A stretch of 64,000 nucleotides of DNA from Bacillus infantis NRRL B-14911 (GCF_000473245.1 NC_022524.1:3930501-3994500); one strand, 5' to 3'. Counted from the first letter of the stretch, positions 39,890-50,932 are shown. Notes: generated from the letters alone by a model not told the origin. Made by a program: numbers and translations.

Positions 39890-40396
39890 TTATTTAAAGT
39901 TTTTCTCGATATACTTCTGTTCCTCTTTTTCGCTCAGGAGTCCTTTGGCTTCCCCGACAGTACCGCCCTGGAGCTTCCAGATGCTGTTATGGTCCCTGGC
40001 TGCAGACGAAAAGTCGCCCTCACTCCATCTTTTAAGGATATCCAGGTATAAATCTGAATGCTGGTAGTTCATTTCATTGGCTTCCACCACATAGATCAGC
40101 CTGCTGATCCTGTCAGGAGTGATCTGCAGTGCGCCCCATTTATTTTCCGCTTTCACCTTTTGATGGCTCATATCATGGATGGCCTGCTGTACAGCTGATT
40201 CTTCCATATTGCCCGGGAACAGCTTTTTCAAGTCCTTTTCCCCTTTGGACGAAGCTGACCTTTCTTCCGCAGCCCGTTCTCCCTTTCCTAGTGAAGTATA
40301 ATTATAGGCAGCATATCCGGCCAGTGCCAGGATGATCAGGCCCAGCCCTGCAAGCCGCAGCTTATTATGAAAAAATGATTTCTTTTTTTTAGACAA
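39890..40396 (-). CDS. Membrane-anchored protein of unknown function, probable DUF6241
   Basis: After a Lys-rich start the protein has one membrane helix (LAGLGLIILALAGYAAYNY) and an outside domain of about 125 residues ending LSEKEEQKYIEKNF. The domain, with LKKLFPGNMEESAVQQAIHD and SHQKVKAENKWGALQITPDR, agrees with what I remember of DUF6241. I use TTG at 40394-40396 with GGAGG eight bases upstream (168 residues); an ATG at 40414 and a longer frame have no ribosome site. Function unknown; it stands alone between tRNA-Arg and clpP. Confidence 0.68.
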   Translation of the reverse strand: MSKKKKSFFHNKLRLAGLGLIILALAGYAAYNYTSLGKGERAAEERSASSKGEKDLKKLFPGNMEESAVQQAIHDMSHQKVKAENKWGALQITPDRISRLIYVVEANEMNYQHSDLYLDILKRWSEGDFSSAARDHNSIWKLQGGTVGEAKGLLSEKEEQKYIEKNFK

Positions 40397-40603
40397 AATC
40401 GCAGCCTCCAGCATTAATTTACATGCCCGTATCCCCACTTCAATTTTCAGCTTCCTTTGTTTAAAAATAGAAGAGGTGGGTATGATGGTTATGGATAAGG
40501 AAATTTTTATCAATGCAATTATTATACCGCATTAAGCAGGTATATCCTGCTAAAGAGAGAATAAAATGATTGCAGCATATATTGGATTTCCATAAGCGAT
40601 TTG

Positions 40604-40633
40604 TTTGACCTTTATTGACCATCAGTGTATCAT
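40604..40633 (+). promoter_or_regulatory. clpP promoter with CtsR operator
   Basis: TTTGACC-TTT-ATTGACC (40604-40620) is the tandem heptad bound by the heat-shock repressor CtsR, with one mismatch in the second heptad. TTGACC (40605-40610) and TATCAT (40628-40633) at 17 bp make the SigA promoter, so CtsR covers its -35 region. Confidence 0.82.
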
Positions 40634-40730
40634 AATGATTACATACAGAACCCAAAATATTTCTTCTTATGGAAGAACATGCTTTAATCCGTTGTATGTT
40701 GGATCTTTATCTTGAAGGAGGAACTGACAA

Positions 40731-41336
40731 ATGAATTTAATCCCTACAGTTATTGAACAGACAAACAGGGGCGAGCGCGCATACGATATTTATTCACGCC
40801 TTCTGAAAGACCGCATCATCATGCTTGGTAGTGCGATCGATGATAATGTGTCAAACTCCATTGTAGCTCAGCTGCTATTCCTGGAAGCAGAAAACCCTGA
40901 AAAGGATATCACTTTGTACATCAACAGCCCTGGCGGCAGCATCACTGCCGGTATGGCGATTTATGATACGATGCAGTACATCCGTCCGAAGGTTTCCACA
41001 GTCTGCATCGGGATGGCCGCTTCCATGGGTGCATTCCTTCTGGCAGCAGGCGAGAAAGGCAAGCGTTTTGCCCTTCCAAACAGTGAAGTCATGATCCATC
41101 AGCCGCTGGGCGGAGCTCAGGGCCAGGCAACAGAAATCGAAATTGCCGCAAAGCGCATTCTTTTCCTTCGCGAAAAGCTCAACCAAATTCTTTCAGAACG
41201 CACAGGCCAGCCGCTTGAAGTGATCGCTAAGGATACTGACCGCGACAACTTCATGACAGCTGAGAGAGCATTGGAATACGGCCTGATCGACCAGATCATC
41301 AGCCGCAATGTCCTGGAAGAAAAGAAAGACAAGTAA
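40731..41336 (+). CDS. clpP: ATP-dependent Clp protease proteolytic subunit
   Basis: The 201-residue serine protease has the triad Ser98 (GMAASMGA), His123 (MIHQPLGG) and Asp172 (DTDRDNF) at the canonical positions. It forms the double heptamer that degrades substrates delivered by ClpX, ClpC and ClpE, including tmRNA-tagged proteins. ATG follows GAAGGAGGA. It is a single gene with a CtsR-controlled promoter and its own terminator. Confidence 0.98.
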   Translation: MNLIPTVIEQTNRGERAYDIYSRLLKDRIIMLGSAIDDNVSNSIVAQLLFLEAENPEKDITLYINSPGGSITAGMAIYDTMQYIRPKVSTVCIGMAASMGAFLLAAGEKGKRFALPNSEVMIHQPLGGAQGQATEIEIAAKRILFLREKLNQILSERTGQPLEVIAKDTDRDNFMTAERALEYGLIDQIISRNVLEEKKDK

Positions 41337-41343
41337 AGAGAGC

Positions 41344-41374
41344 AAGAGGGCTGACAGGTTCAGCCCTCTTTTTT
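41344..41374 (+). terminator. Terminator of clpP
   Basis: Perfect 11 bp stem AAGAGGGCTGA/TCAGCCCTCTT with a five-base loop, then TTTT. Confidence 0.9.
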
Positions 41375-41401
41375 GTGGTTAAAGAGATTATGGTGTTAAA
41401 C

Positions 41402-41440
41402 AAAGAAAAAGCGCCCTGCACAAATGCTCAGGGTGCCTTT
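41402..41440 (-). terminator. Terminator after crh
   Basis: GCGCCCTG/CAGGGTGC stem with a ten-base loop and TTTTTCTTTG on the minus strand ends the nudix-rapZ-yvcK-whiA-crh operon. Confidence 0.8.
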
Positions 41441-41451
41441 TCAGTTTTTTT

Positions 41452-41709
41452 TCAGCTTTCCTGCTGGATATATTGCGAAAGCTCTTCGAGTGCTTCCTCT
41501 TCATCACTTCCATCAGCCACCAGGTTTACAACAGAGCCGGTGCTGACTGCAAGGCTCATAAGGCCCATGATGCTCTTCGCATTGACCTTCTTTCCGTCCT
41601 TCTCCAAAAAGATATCTGAAGAAAAGCGGTTTGCTTCCTGGACAAACAGGGCGGCAGGTCGGGCCTGCAGGCCGGTCCGCAGCTTTACTTCCACTTGTTT
41701 TTCAACCAT
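41452..41709 (-). CDS. crh: Catabolite repression HPr-like protein Crh
   Basis: The 85-residue HPr fold has Gln15 in place of the PTS-phosphorylated histidine (TGLQARPAALF) but keeps Ser46 in AKSIMGLMSLA. It therefore cannot pass phosphate to sugars but is a substrate of HPr kinase (encoded at 58711) and, as Crh-Ser-P, a co-repressor of CcpA. ATG follows GGTTAGAGAG. It ends the operon with whiA, yvcK and rapZ. Confidence 0.96.
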   Translation of the reverse strand: MVEKQVEVKLRTGLQARPAALFVQEANRFSSDIFLEKDGKKVNAKSIMGLMSLAVSTGSVVNLVADGSDEEEALEELSQYIQQES

Positions 41710-41739
41710 TTCTCTCTAACCTCCCATATTATCTTATTT

Positions 41740-42690
41740 CTAATTGCCTGTTATGGATTCACCTAAACGCAGTTTTTCTGCTATTTCATCTATTTTTCTA
41801 AGTCGGTGATTAATGCCTGATTTGCTGATATGGCTGCCTGACACCATCTCCCCAAGCTCCTTCAGGGTTACATCCTGATAGGCTACCCGAAGCTCTGCAA
41901 TTTCCCTGAGCTTTTCCGGGAGTATATCAAGGCCGACAGTATCCTTGATATAACGGATATTCTCGACCTGCCTGAGAGCCGCGCCGATTGTTTTATTAAG
42001 ATTGGCGGTCTCGCAGTTTACAAGCCTGTTCACAGAGTTCCTCATATCCCTGACAATCCGGATATCCTCAAAGCGCAGCAGCGCTCCGTGGGCACCGATG
42101 ATGTTCAGGAATTCGGTGATCTTCTCGGCTTCCTTCAAATACGTGATATAGCCTTTTTTTCTTTCAAGTGTCTTGCTGTTCAATCCAAATGTATTCATTA
42201 ATTCACACAAAGAATCATTATGCTCTTTGTATAGTGAAAAAATTTCCAAGTGATAAGATGATGTTTCAGGGTTGTTCACCGAGCCGCCGGCAAGGAAGGC
42301 GCCGCGCAGATAGGAGCGCTTGCAGCATTTCTTTTTCACAAGCTCCTCTGAAATATCATGGGTAAAATCAAATCCCTCTTTCAGGATCTTCAGGTCGGCG
42401 AGTATTTCCTGCGCCTGCTGCGCCAGTCTTACAATATAGACATTATTCTTTTTCAGGCGCATCTTTTTTCGTACAAGCAGCTCCACTTGAACGGTGTAAT
42501 TCTTTTTCGTCAGTGTATAAATTCTTCTCGCTATGGCGGCATTCTCTGTCTGGATATCCACAATTAGTTTCCGGCTGGAAAAAGAGAGTGATCCGTTCAT
42601 CCGAATAAGCGCTGATAATTCAGCCTTGCCGCAGCAGTCTTTAACTTCAAGGTTGGTTAGTTCCTTTTTCGTTTCCGAAGCGAAAGACAT
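41740..42690 (-). CDS. whiA: DNA-binding protein WhiA
   Basis: The 316-residue protein has an N-terminal LAGLIDADG-like domain (degenerate, without catalytic acids) and a C-terminal HTH (about 275-305, [20 protein letters not shown]). In Bacillus it affects cell division and chromosome segregation; in actinomycetes it is a sporulation regulator. I use ATG at 42688-42690 ([15 protein letters not shown]), which has GGGTGAAGG in front; the frame opens eleven codons earlier without a site. Confidence 0.95.
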   Translation of the reverse strand: MSFASETKKELTNLEVKDCCGKAELSALIRMNGSLSFSSRKLIVDIQTENAAIARRIYTLTKKNYTVQVELLVRKKMRLKKNNVYIVRLAQQAQEILADLKILKEGFDFTHDISEELVKKKCCKRSYLRGAFLAGGSVNNPETSSYHLEIFSLYKEHNDSLCELMNTFGLNSKTLERKKGYITYLKEAEKITEFLNIIGAHGALLRFEDIRIVRDMRNSVNRLVNCETANLNKTIGAALRQVENIRYIKDTVGLDILPEKLREIAELRVAYQDVTLKELGEMVSGSHISKSGINHRLRKIDEIAEKLRLGESITGN

Positions 42691-42731
42691 ACCTTCACCC
42701 CCCGCCCAGACAAACGCTTGCACATTTATAT

Positions 42732-43715
42732 TTACGCTTTATATCGCTTGCTGGTTTCATTTATTAGTAAAGAAAATAAAATATCTGCTACTTCCTGTGT
42801 ATCATGGCGGATAACGCCGCCGTCCAGGCTGACGATTTCGCCGTGAACAACCTCGAGGCCCAGCCCCTGCAGGTTGGCCACATCATAATGGACAGGCTTG
42901 GCCAGCTCCTCGCTGTACCGCTCCTGTACTTTTTCCGGAATATCTTCCTTATTGACAAGGATCGTATTGATAAAAGAACAGTTCATATGGTCATATATGG
43001 CCTTTACATGATCGCTCGCCGTAAAATCAAGCGTCTCCCCTGCCTGCGTCATCAGATTGCAGATATAGACCTTTTTGGCCTTCGCATTGCAGACCTCTCT
43101 TCCCAGGTTCGGAACAAGGAGGTTTGGAAGTATGCTTGTATAAAGGCTGCCAGGCCCGATGATGATCAGATCCGCCTGCCTGATGGCCTGGATGGTCTCC
43201 GGCAGGGCATTGACATCCTCAGGGCTCAGGAAGACTTTTTTAATTTTTTTCCCTGAGTATGGAATCTTGGATTCTCCTGAAACAATTGTCCCATCCTCCA
43301 TCTCAGCATGGAGGACGACACTCTGGTCTGCAGCCGGGAGAACCTTTCCCCTAACATTGAGAACCTTGCTCATTTCCTGGATGGCATGAGTGAAATTGCC
43401 TGTGATCGAGGTCATGGCAGCAAGGATCAGGTTGCCGAGTGAATGGCCGGAAAGCTCATTCGCGGTGCTGAACCTGTGCTGGAACATTTCCTCGATGAGC
43501 GGCTCCACATCAGACAGTGCAGCTAAAACATTTCGAATATCCCCAGGGGGAGGAATCTGCAGTTCATTCCGGAGGCGGCCCGAGCTCCCGCCATCATCAG
43601 CCACCGTCACGATGGCTGTGATATCTGCAGGATGCTTCTTCAAACCGCGCAGGAGGACCGGGAGCCCTGTGCCTCCCCCTATGATGACGATTCTAGGCTG
43701 TTCTGTACCTGTCAT
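42732..43715 (-). CDS. yvcK: Gluconeogenesis factor YvcK (2-phospho-L-lactate transferase-like)
   Basis: The 327-residue protein starts [20 protein letters not shown] and has [16 protein letters not shown] and [13 protein letters not shown], hallmarks of the CofD-like UDP-sugar-binding YvcK family. In B. subtilis it binds UDP-GlcNAc, is needed on gluconeogenic carbon sources and affects PBP1 placement. It overlaps rapZ by 4 bp (ATGA) and is followed by whiA after 41 bp. Confidence 0.95.
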   Translation of the reverse strand: MTGTEQPRIVIIGGGTGLPVLLRGLKKHPADITAIVTVADDGGSSGRLRNELQIPPPGDIRNVLAALSDVEPLIEEMFQHRFSTANELSGHSLGNLILAAMTSITGNFTHAIQEMSKVLNVRGKVLPAADQSVVLHAEMEDGTIVSGESKIPYSGKKIKKVFLSPEDVNALPETIQAIRQADLIIIGPGSLYTSILPNLLVPNLGREVCNAKAKKVYICNLMTQAGETLDFTASDHVKAIYDHMNCSFINTILVNKEDIPEKVQERYSEELAKPVHYDVANLQGLGLEVVHGEIVSLDGGVIRHDTQEVADILFSLLINETSKRYKA

Positions 43716-44605
43716 GTTGTTTTATCCTTTCTCCTCTCGATATCGCGATGAGTGATATGTGTATGGTAATCCGCTTCATAAAAGCGGGCAATATACTCAG
43801 CTAGGGCTACAGAACGGTGCTGGCCGCCTGTGCAGCCAATCGCGATCACCAGCTGGGCCTTGCCCTCGCGCTTATAGTGAGGGAGCATGAAGCTCAGCAG
43901 ATCTGTAACCTTTTCGAGAAATTTATTGGTTTCATTCCATTTCAGTACATATGTCGACACATCTTCATCCAAGCCGGTTTTCGGCCTCATGCTCTCGATG
44001 TAATGGGGATTCGGCAGAAATCGTACATCAAACACAAGATCTGCGTCTATCGGCAGGCCATGCTTAAAGCCAAATGACATTACATTGACGGTAAACGTCG
44101 TCTTCCGGTTGACTGAAAACTGATCAAGGATTTTTTCCCTCAGCTCCCGCGGCTTCATGTTTGATGTTTTATATATCAGCTGGGCCCTCCCCTTCAGCTC
44201 CTCCAGAAGCTCCCTTTCAAGCTTGATGCCTTCAAGAGGCAAACCTGACGGAGCAAGGGGATGGGAACGCCGCGTTTCCTTGTAGCGCCTGACCAATGTA
44301 GAGTCATCCGCATCCAGATACAAAATCTGCGGAGCCACCCATGAAGTTTCGGCCAAATCGTCCAGCGCCTTGAATAGATGATCAAAGAACTCCCTGCCGC
44401 GAAGGTCCATGACCAGTGCAACCTTATTCATCTTATTCCCTGATTCCTTCATCAGTTCAAGAAATTTCGGAAGCAGAGTCGGAGGCAGGTTATCCACACA
44501 GAAAAAGCCAAGATCCTCAAAACTCTGGATCGCCACTGTTTTCCCTGCTCCCGACATCCCAGTTATTATGACCATTTGTGTATCAGTCGCCGCACCGCTG
44601 CTCAT
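43712..44605 (-). CDS. rapZ: RNase adapter protein RapZ (YvcJ), P-loop nucleotide-binding
   Basis: The 297-residue protein has a P-loop GMSGAGKT at 16-23, a second nucleotide motif [20 protein letters not shown], and the C-terminal [15 protein letters not shown] phosphate-binding loop typical of RapZ/YvcJ. In Enterobacteria it controls GlmZ sRNA and glucosamine-6-phosphate supply; in Bacillus YvcJ affects competence and binds nucleotides. It is coupled to yvcK by a 4 bp overlap. Confidence 0.95.
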   Translation of the reverse strand: MSSGAATDTQMVIITGMSGAGKTVAIQSFEDLGFFCVDNLPPTLLPKFLELMKESGNKMNKVALVMDLRGREFFDHLFKALDDLAETSWVAPQILYLDADDSTLVRRYKETRRSHPLAPSGLPLEGIKLERELLEELKGRAQLIYKTSNMKPRELREKILDQFSVNRKTTFTVNVMSFGFKHGLPIDADLVFDVRFLPNPHYIESMRPKTGLDEDVSTYVLKWNETNKFLEKVTDLLSFMLPHYKREGKAQLVIAIGCTGGQHRSVALAEYIARFYEADYHTHITHRDIERRKDKTT

Positions 44606-44634
44606 TCCTATTCTCCCCTTGTAATCTATATTAT

Positions 44635-45102
44635 TTAACTCGGGTCCAGCCGGTAGCTTAGAAGCTCGAAATTCGGCGTATAGGTAAACGTCCCGTAAAT
44701 AATTCCATTTCCATGAATCATATATTCAAGAATGTGATAATCGCCGGCAGCCATCGGCAGATTCTTGATATCATCAAAATCATGCCAGGACAGCTTCCCT
44801 TCCTCCGACTCATCCAGATTGATGCCATCAGACTCCCGTGCAAGGAAAGTAAACATCATCCATTCAGAAAGCACCTTATCCCCGTCTTTCATAATGAAGG
44901 TAAAGATCCCCTTCAAGCCCGGGTTTCTTAAGTATATGCCTGTCTCCTCGCGGAATTCCCTGATGCAGGAATCCCGGACTGATTCACCCGGCTCCATCTT
45001 TCCTCCGGGCGCTACCCACCAGCCACGTCTCGGTTTTTGTAAAAGCAATACTTGATTTTCCTTCAACAGCACACAATTCGTGACCCGCTGCAACAGCCTC
45101 AC
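44635..45102 (-). CDS. Nudix hydrolase, 8-oxo-dGTP diphosphatase-like (YvcI)
   Basis: The 155-residue protein has a complete Nudix box: Gly34, Glu40, Arg48-Glu49, Glu52-Glu53 and Gly55 in the spacing GX5EX7REUXEEXGU, preceded by [12 protein letters not shown]. It should hydrolyse nucleoside diphosphate derivatives; MutT-like 8-oxo-dGTP cleavage is the usual annotation but not proven. Start GTG at 45100-45102 with GAAGGAAA nine bases upstream. It is the first gene of the rapZ-yvcK-whiA-crh operon. Confidence 0.9.
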   Translation of the reverse strand: MRLLQRVTNCVLLKENQVLLLQKPRRGWWVAPGGKMEPGESVRDSCIREFREETGIYLRNPGLKGIFTFIMKDGDKVLSEWMMFTFLARESDGINLDESEEGKLSWHDFDDIKNLPMAAGDYHILEYMIHGNGIIYGTFTYTPNFELLSYRLDPS

Positions 45103-45160
45103 CTCAGCATTTCCTTCTCATGACCGCCGTACAGGCAGTCCTGTCGAATATATTCTTTTC

Positions 45161-45189
45161 ATTATACTATTTTTGTCATGCAGCCACAA
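45161..45189 (-). promoter_or_regulatory. SigA promoter of the nudix-rapZ-yvcK-whiA-crh operon
   Basis: TTGTGG (45184-45189) and TATAAT (45161-45166) are 17 bp apart on the minus strand, 59 bp before the GTG start. Confidence 0.7.
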
Positions 45190-45213
45190 TGAAATGAAAA
45201 AATGAAATGCGGA

Positions 45214-45313
45214 GGCGGCTCGCCCAGAGCCGACAAGCATAAGACGCAAAAGAATAAAAGGCGTTCTTTGCCTTTAATTCTTTTGTGGCTTATGACTCGA
45301 GGCTCTAGCCGCC
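45214..45313. repeat. 100 bp near-perfect inverted repeat
   Basis: Arms GGCGGCT...AGAGCC...AAGCATAAG...CAAAAGAAT...AAAGGC meet TGCCTTT...ATTCTTTTG...GCTTATG...AGGCTCT...AGCCGCC around a short loop at about 45263-45269. Right after it, GAAATGCAAAGGCGTCTTGCC (45329-45349) partly repeats the GAAATGCGGAGGCGGCTCGCC that opens the left side (45204-45224). It has no open frame and looks like an RNA-forming or mobile palindromic element. Confidence 0.88.
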
Positions 45314-45352
45314 GGAGCTGGACAAATTGAAATGCAAAGGCGTCTTGCCTCC

Positions 45353-45390
45353 GCCCAAAAAAAAGAGCACAGGCTATGTAGGCCTGTGCT
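45353..45390 (-). terminator. Strong terminator with no assigned gene
   Basis: AGCACAGGC/GCCTGTGCT perfect 9 bp stem followed on the minus strand by eight T. trxB has its own terminator at 45624-45657, so this one ends read-through or an unrecognised transcript from 45400-45620. Confidence 0.75.
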
Positions 45391-45623
45391 GCACAAAGGA
45401 TTATATCTTAAAAGGGGGTCAATTTCTATTCCTATATTACCCGATGTTTATTGCACTACTGTTACAGTACGATTAAAACAAAATGACTTTTTAAAATTCT
45501 GGTAAAAAGCTGCCCAAAACCCTTATATATTGCGGCTTTTGGCCTATTACCCCAGCTGGATGGAAGCGGCATCTTTTTTACTTTTCCCTCTTAAAAAAAT
45601 CTTATCTGCCCTGACAGTGAATG

Positions 45624-45657
45624 AAAAAAACGTCCATCTTCGGAATGGACGTTTTTT
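45624..45657. terminator. Terminator of trxB
   Basis: AAAAACGTCCAT and ATGGACGTTTTTT form a symmetrical stem with a CTTCGGA loop (tetraloop type), working in both directions. Confidence 0.88.
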
Positions 45658-45666
45658 CAATCAATA

Positions 45667-46680
<1,014 letters not shown>

Positions 46681-46835
46681 TTACCGCTCTGAAAAAATTG
46701 CCTTTACCGCCTCGGCGGGCAGAAGGAACTGATGGAGCAGTGCGTTTATTCCCAAGAAAAACAGCGGTTGTTTCAATAGTATTTCCTTACTAACCATATC
46801 CTATAAAACAATAAGGATACAGTCCAAGAATCTGC

Positions 46836-48335
46836 TCATTTCAGAAAGCTGCTGACTGATTTTATATACTTTTGCAGCGTGGAAGCAGAAAGCCCGTACT
46901 GTGCTGCGACGCTTTGCTGCGAGACTTTTTCACTGCGCTGCTTTCTCCAGACATATTCCACGGCACCGGCCCATGCTTTTGCATTCCTGGCAAGGAGCCC
47001 CTGGCCTTCGGCTTCATTGAAGACAGTAAACCATGCCAGGTACAATCCGGCTTCAACCGTTCCGATCGGCTTGTGGTGTTTGTATAAGAGCTCTGCCGTT
47101 TCATGGGCAATATTCACACTGTTTTTTTCTGGTGCGCCCTTTTCAATCAATGATGCATATTCCCTGTCAACGCTGTTGAATTTCGGATTCTGCTTAACAT
47201 CCTTGCTTGCAAGGATCTCATCTTTGCTGCCTGATTTTGAAGCAAGGAAAAGAGCAAATAAGCGTTCCTCCGCATATTCACTGTTCATTTTTTTATAGAT
47301 GGAATCCAGATGGTCCTCGAAACCCGCTGTTTCCGGCTTATCTTCATTCCATGGTTCAAGGCCCGCCTTCTCAGGGCTGTATTCCAGCACCCGTTTCCAG
47401 AAGTTCCTGGCCTGGTCCTCTTTCCCCGTAAAGTAGGAAGAATAAGAAAGCCAGTAATAAAAGGCGCCATCCCCCTCGTAGCCTGACTTGTGAAGCTTGC
47501 GCAGCCACTTGTAGGCAGGCTCATATTCACCGACAAGCGCGAAGGTGGCCCCCAGCTTGAACTGGTGATCGATCAAAAGCGGCTGAATTTTTTTCAGCGT
47601 TTCAATTAAAGCCTTTACCTCTTCAAGATCATGCTGATAGTAGGCAAACACAAGCTTATTGCAGAGCGCATGAAGATTGCCCTGGTTGCGTACAAGCACC
47701 TCGTCAAGGATATCGTTCGCCTTGTTCACTTCTCCCAGGTAAAAATGGGCAAGCGCCAGGTTATTGTAGGCTGACCAATATTCCGGATAATCCTCAATCA
47801 CCGTGCTCAAAATTTCCACTGCTTTCGGGAAATGCCCTGATTCAAGAAGCTCTCTTGCCTGCTCCTGCTTGGTGATCAGGTCGTCCTGCTCATACAGCTC
47901 TTCATCCAGATCTTCTGCTTCCAGTGTCAAAAGTTCCAAAAGATCTTCCGTATCCTCAATGAACTCTCCATCAGGCTCGAGCTCCAAATACGTATTGGCA
48001 TGCTGGTAAGCATCCTTGAAGAATCCCAGGTGGGCATAATTATTGGCAAGGAAGTAATGGCATTCAGCCATTTCCTCGTCAAGCTCCTCCAGGACAAGAT
48101 GCAGCAGCTTATTCGACTTCTGGTATTCATTCAATTCTGTATACACGATCGCCAGCTGGCAGGCAATCATCGGCTCGCCCGGCTCCAGCTGCATCGCACG
48201 CTGCAGATATTTGCTTGCTTTATGAAAATCCCGGCGGTGAAAGGATTTGATCCCTTTTGAAAAATAATACTCGCCAGTCGGGATGAATGTAAGTAGTTTC
48301 CCCATCGGTTGTCTTGCTTTTGAGTCTTTGCTCAT
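46836..48335 (-). CDS. TPR-repeat protein with C-terminal helix-turn-helix (YvcD-like)
   Basis: The 499-residue soluble protein has TPR motifs from about residue 25 to 330 (for example FHRRDFHKASKYLQRAMQLE and AYNNLALAHFYLGEVNKAND), an acidic linker at about 130-150, and a C-terminal HTH, QQSVAAQYGLSASTLQKYIK. ATG at 48333-48335 has GAGGGAT in front; the longer frame lacks a site. YvcD orthologues have no settled function. The position between hisI and trxB is conserved in Bacillus. The terminal HTH suggests a nucleic-acid contact as well as protein binding. Confidence 0.85.
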   Translation of the reverse strand: MSKDSKARQPMGKLLTFIPTGEYYFSKGIKSFHRRDFHKASKYLQRAMQLEPGEPMIACQLAIVYTELNEYQKSNKLLHLVLEELDEEMAECHYFLANNYAHLGFFKDAYQHANTYLELEPDGEFIEDTEDLLELLTLEAEDLDEELYEQDDLITKQEQARELLESGHFPKAVEILSTVIEDYPEYWSAYNNLALAHFYLGEVNKANDILDEVLVRNQGNLHALCNKLVFAYYQHDLEEVKALIETLKKIQPLLIDHQFKLGATFALVGEYEPAYKWLRKLHKSGYEGDGAFYYWLSYSSYFTGKEDQARNFWKRVLEYSPEKAGLEPWNEDKPETAGFEDHLDSIYKKMNSEYAEERLFALFLASKSGSKDEILASKDVKQNPKFNSVDREYASLIEKGAPEKNSVNIAHETAELLYKHHKPIGTVEAGLYLAWFTVFNEAEGQGLLARNAKAWAGAVEYVWRKQRSEKVSQQSVAAQYGLSASTLQKYIKSVSSFLK

Positions 48336-48651
48336 GTAATCCCTCATCTCTAGGCAGCAGGCCAATCACTCGCACACCTGCGCCAGCCTTAACTACAGTA
48401 GTATATCACATGTGCAAGCCGCCGGAGAAGAGCAGAATGAGATTAGTATTTTTCGGTAAACAGAATTGTGGCCATGAGTTTAAAAGCGTATCTGCAGGTG
48501 GAGTTTTCCTGCCCATCATGGCATTCAGTTGGTTTTGCCTAAGGCACTTCCGGAGGTTCTTGAGGAAATTTCCTGGATTCTTTCACAATATCTGCTGAAT
48601 TTCAGCACAGTTCTGCTTAACCTAAGCATGTTACAGCATAATTCTGCCGTG

Positions 48652-48774
48652 ATTCTACCTAGAACAGCCGTTATTCAACCCTGATCCCGCATGATTCACC
48701 CTAGTTTTTTTGTTATTCACCCTAGTTTCCACACGATTCACCCCTTCTTACATTTTTCACCACAATTCACCAAA
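48652..48774. repeat. Tandem array 3: five to six 21 bp units
   Basis: Units begin at 48652, 48673, 48694, 48715 and 48736, exactly 21 bp apart, with ATTCACCCTAG as the best word; a compressed TTCACC unit at 48756 and ATTCACC at 48766 follow. Weaker ATTCTGCC/ATTCTTTCAC words up to about 48576 may be older, decayed units. Same word family as array 1. Confidence 0.88.
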
Positions 48775-48803
48775 AAGAGGCCAGCTTAAGTGAGCTGCCC
48801 TCC
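48774..48803 (-). terminator. Terminator of the his operon
   Basis: GGCAGCT/AGCTGGCC stem (one bulged G) with a six-base loop followed by TCTTTTT on the minus strand, just after hisI. Confidence 0.7.
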
Positions 48804-48810
48804 TCAAAAA

Positions 48811-49446
48811 TCAACCTTTTTCATGCCGCTCTTTCAGCACACCAAGCACTTCCTCGAATGGCAGCTTCTGCTCGCGCAATAGGACGAGCAGGTGGTAAAG
48901 CAGATCGGCGCTTTCCCATTTGAGCTCTTCCTGGTCGCGGTTTTTTGCCGCGATGATGACCTCTGCGGATTCCTCGCCAACCTTTTTCAGGATTTTATCA
49001 ACACCTTTTTCAAACAGATAGGTTGTGTAGGCCCCTTCCGGACGCTCTTTTTCCCGCTGCTCAATTACCCGCTCCAGATCGGCAAGGATGCTGTAGCTGT
49101 CCTGTATACCTTCTGCCAATCCTTCTGATTGATAGACCGTTTCATTAAAGCAGCTGACGGCACCTGTATGGCATGCAGGCCCGGCTGGCTCAACAAGCAC
49201 GACGAGGGCATCCTGGTCGCAGTCATATTTGATTTCAGCGATCCTCTGCGTATTTCCGCTGGTTGCTCCTTTATGCCACAGCTCCTGGCGTGATCTGCTG
49301 TAGAACCATGTTTCGCCGCTTTCAATGGAAAGAGACAGTGATTCACTGTTCATATAGGCAAGAGTCAATACTTCCTTCGTTTTCCGGTCCTGGACCACCG
49401 CCGGAATCAGACCGTTTTCATCAAATTTCAGTTCTTCCAGATTCAT
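48811..49446 (-). CDS. hisI: Bifunctional phosphoribosyl-AMP cyclohydrolase / phosphoribosyl-ATP pyrophosphatase
   Basis: The 211-residue fusion has an N-terminal HisI domain (about 1-115, with [20 protein letters not shown] carrying metal-ligand Cys and Asp) and a C-terminal HisE helical domain (about 118-205, [20 protein letters not shown]). It does steps 2 and 3 of histidine synthesis. It overlaps hisF by 4 bp and is the last gene of the his operon. Confidence 0.97.
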   Translation of the reverse strand: MNLEELKFDENGLIPAVVQDRKTKEVLTLAYMNSESLSLSIESGETWFYSRSRQELWHKGATSGNTQRIAEIKYDCDQDALVVLVEPAGPACHTGAVSCFNETVYQSEGLAEGIQDSYSILADLERVIEQREKERPEGAYTTYLFEKGVDKILKKVGEESAEVIIAAKNRDQEELKWESADLLYHLLVLLREQKLPFEEVLGVLKERHEKG

Positions 49447-50201
49447 CGGACCGTCACCCCTTTTTCTTTTAAAAATTGTTTTACTTCGCTGACTGATGTT
49501 TCTTTATAATGGAAAATCGACGCAGCAAGGGCCGCATCAGCCTTCCCTTCTGTAAAGGCATCAGCGAAATGGGCGCTGTTGCCGGCACCTCCGGATGCGA
49601 TGACCGGAACGCTGACAGCCTCGCTCACTGCTTTCGTTAATGAAAGGTCAAACCCGTTTTTCCCGCCGTCGGCATCCATGCTGGTCAGCAGGATTTCCCC
49701 GGCGCCAAGCTCAACCGCCTGCCTTGCCCATTCAATCACTTCAAGGTCCGTCTCTTTGCGGCCTCCATGAGTGTACACTCTCCAGGATCCAAGCTCAGGA
49801 TCATACTTCGCATCAATTGCAACAACAATGCACTGTGACCCGAAGAAGCTTGCTCCTTCCCTGATCAGATCCGGATTGTTTACAGCTGCTGTATTCAAGG
49901 AAACCTTGTCTGCGCCTGCCCTGAGGATTCTTTTCATGTCATCAAGTGCATTGATTCCGCCGCCGACCGTGAAAGGGATGGCCAGCTCTGAAGCTACTGC
50001 CTTCACGACTTCAGTCATGGTCTTTCTGCCTTCATGGGAAGCAGAGATATCAAGGAATACAAGCTCGTCAGCTCCCTGCTGATCATAAAAGCGGGCGAGC
50101 TCTACCGGATCGCCGGCATCGCGGAGCTGTACAAACTGAATTCCTTTTACGACCCGGCCTTCCTTTACATCGAGGCATGGGATGATCCGTTTTGTCAGCA
50201 T
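49443..50201 (-). CDS. hisF: Imidazole glycerol phosphate synthase subunit HisF
   Basis: The 252-residue TIM barrel has catalytic Asp11 in [16 protein letters not shown] and Asp130 in IDAKYD. It uses ammonia made by HisH to form imidazole glycerol phosphate and AICAR. Start and stop overlap with hisA (TGATG) and hisI (ATGA). Confidence 0.98.
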   Translation of the reverse strand: MLTKRIIPCLDVKEGRVVKGIQFVQLRDAGDPVELARFYDQQGADELVFLDISASHEGRKTMTEVVKAVASELAIPFTVGGGINALDDMKRILRAGADKVSLNTAAVNNPDLIREGASFFGSQCIVVAIDAKYDPELGSWRVYTHGGRKETDLEVIEWARQAVELGAGEILLTSMDADGGKNGFDLSLTKAVSEAVSVPVIASGGAGNSAHFADAFTEGKADAALAASIFHYKETSVSEVKQFLKEKGVTVR

Positions 50202-50932
50202 CAGCGGGTCACTTCCTTCAAGGCCTGTTCAACCGTGAACCGGCCTTCATAGATGGCTTTCCCGACAATCGCGCCGGAAACGCCCTCAGCCTCATTCTCC
50301 TTCAATGCTGCCAAATCAGCAAGGCTGCTTACGCCCCCTGAAGCAATGACGCTTTTTCCGGTCGCTGCCGCGAGCTCCCTGACCGCCTCGGCATTTGGTC
50401 CGGACAGCATCCCGTCTGTCGCGATATCGGTAAAAATAAAGGTCTCTGCTCCAGCTTCAGCAAACCGCTTCCCAAGCTCAACCGCTTTTACCTCGGAAGT
50501 ATTGAGCCAGCCATGTGTCGCAACATAGCCATCCTTTGCATCAAGACCGACCGCAATTTTATCGCCGTACTTGCGGATCATCTCTTCAGCAAATTCAGGA
50601 TCAGAGACCGCAATGCTGCCGATGATCACACGGGATACGCCATTATCGAGATAGTGGGCGATATCCTCCTCTGTCCGGATCCCCCCGCCTATCTGGACCT
50701 TTGCACCAAGCTCCTGCGCAGCCTTAATGACAAAAGAGTCATTCACACGCTTGCCATCTTTTGCGCCGTCAAGGTCGACCATATGTATCCATTCTGCGCC
50801 TGCCTCGGCAAAAGATTTGGCCATATCGAACGGAGAATCGCCGTAAATCGTTTCCTTCTCATAATCTCCCTGCAGCAGGCGGACACATTTGCCTGCTCTC
50901 ATATCAATGGCCGGATAGATGGTAAAGCTCAT
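50201..50932 (-). CDS. hisA: ProFAR isomerase HisA
   Basis: The 243-residue TIM barrel has catalytic Asp9 in [17 protein letters not shown] and a second acid in the half-barrel repeat [13 protein letters not shown]. It opens the ribose ring of ProFAR. Overlaps hisH by 4 bp. Confidence 0.97.
   Translation of the reverse strand: MSFTIYPAIDMRAGKCVRLLQGDYEKETIYGDSPFDMAKSFAEAGAEWIHMVDLDGAKDGKRVNDSFVIKAAQELGAKVQIGGGIRTEEDIAHYLDNGVSRVIIGSIAVSDPEFAEEMIRKYGDKIAVGLDAKDGYVATHGWLNTSEVKAVELGKRFAEAGAETFIFTDIATDGMLSGPNAEAVRELAAATGKSVIASGGVSSLADLAALKENEAEGVSGAIVGKAIYEGRFTVEQALKEVTR

Noticed and set aside
45496-45606. 36-codon minus-strand frame between trxB and the 45353 terminator
   Set aside because: Weak ribosome site and no recognisable product; a noncoding transcript would explain the terminator equally well.
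48437-48598. 53-codon plus-strand frame with a weak GAGAAGAG site before array 3
   Set aside because: Overlaps decayed repeat units; the product looks random and has no partner or promoter.
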